A stretch of 5,847 bases of DNA, taken from NCBI GenBank assembly GCA_016762975.1, contig JAESUV010000001.1, positions 11,563-17,409 on the forward strand, in the 5' to 3' direction. Positions within the stretch are counted from its first letter, which is position 1. Each line of letters starts with the position of its first letter. Positions 5,528 to 5,847 of the stretch are shown here, piece after piece. The translations under genes were made by a program, and so were the position numbers. A model generated the notes under the pieces. That model ran no database searches, was not told the origin of the DNA, and saw only the letters and a program-made list of their open reading frames with translations. The stretch comes from Gammaproteobacteria bacterium (GTDB lineage: Bacteria > Pseudomonadota > Gammaproteobacteria > Pseudomonadales > Pseudohongiellaceae).

Positions 5528-5847
5528 AAAGTAAGGTCCCCTCTTCTGCCGGACCGTATGCAGCAAGGCGATTTTTTCGTCTGCGATATATTTGATGCTG
5601 CGCCTAAGGGTGACATGGCGTCGATGGAACACCCTGTTTTTTCGATTTCGACCAAGCCTGACAGGAATATCCGGCGATATGAAAATGGTAATGTATTTGT
5701 TGAGGTAGTTCCGTCCGTTAAGGGACTTGCTACTGTCTATGACCGAGACATTCTTATTTTCTGCATTTCACAGGTTGTTGCAGCGTTGAATGCTGAGCGT
5801 GAAGTTAGTCAAACGATTCGGTTTAAAGCTTATGATCTTCTTACAGC
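5510..5847 (+). CDS. repA: RPA-type plasmid replication initiator RepA (5' part, runs off right edge)
   Basis: About 112 N-terminal residues are visible. The block SPLLPDRMQQGDFFVCDIFD and then APKGDMASMEHPVFSISTKP followed by VKGLATVYDRDILIFCISQ and IRFKAYDLLTA is highly characteristic of the RPA/RepA initiators of alphaproteobacterial, especially Rhodobacteraceae, plasmids. The protein binds origin iterons and recruits the host replication machinery. Start choice: SPLLPDR is conserved, so ATG 5558 is probably too late. ATG 5510 and GTG 5513 are both possible. GGAG at 5503-5506 is 3 nt from the ATG but 6 nt from the GTG, which favours GTG 5513 on spacing. Both starts lie in or at the edge of iteron 6. 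TTGACT at 5475-5480 is a possible -35 but has no good -10. The gene uses many A/T-ending codons, unlike traG. Confidence 0.92.
   Translation, partial: MVCNNTKVRSPLLPDRMQQGDFFVCDIFDAAPKGDMASMEHPVFSISTKPDRNIRRYENGNVFVEVVPSVKGLATVYDRDILIFCISQVVAALNAEREVSQTIRFKAYDLLT

Noticed and set aside
5339..5632. Minus-strand ORFs rich in VITHQ-type repeats
   Set aside because: They are translations of the iterons on the opposite strand and conflict with repA.

Overview
The window looks like the backbone of an alphaproteobacterial plasmid, most likely from the Rhodobacteraceae (Roseobacter group). The evidence is a MobQ/MobA-type relaxase, a TraD-like accessory protein, a short TraG/VirD4 coupling protein, an RPA-type RepA initiator with the family's typical N-terminus, and a TPR protein with the lead sequence common in Rhodobacteraceae. 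The family and lineage calls come from recalled sequence patterns, not from database searches.

Layout. Positions 1-737 (minus strand) hold the N-terminal 245 residues of a tetratricopeptide-repeat protein that runs off the left edge; its repeats are nearly identical 102-bp DNA units. Positions 738-1049 have no convincing gene but contain three short palindromes. Positions 1050-2144 (minus) encode the relaxase. Positions 2145-2674 are the transfer control region, with a doubtful small minus-strand ORF. Its key element is an RSF1010-like origin of transfer: an inverted repeat at 2552-2571 followed by TAAGTGCGCCCT at 2573-2584. Reading rightward on the plus strand come traD (2675-2974, TTG start), traG (2971-4680, overlapping traD by 4 bp) and a small membrane protein (4693-5241). 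Relaxase on one side and TraD/TraG on the other, with oriT between, matches the DNA-processing arrangement of Agrobacterium Ti plasmids, but with a RSF1010-type nic sequence.

Positions 5268-5527 form a vegetative origin: a consensus DnaA box, an AT-rich zone with an exact tandem 12-mer, and six iterons (GGTGTGTAATAACAC type). The repA gene starts inside the last iteron and continues past the right edge.

How the parts should work together (inference): the relaxase with TraD nicks the plus strand at oriT, TraG passes the relaxase-DNA complex to a type IV secretion channel, and RepA binds the iterons to start replication and probably represses its own gene. No mating-pair-formation genes are in the window, so they are elsewhere on the replicon or supplied by another element. 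The less expected points are the iteron-like half sites in the unwinding region, the codon-phased iterons that read through into repA, and the cysteine-pair membrane protein downstream of traG.
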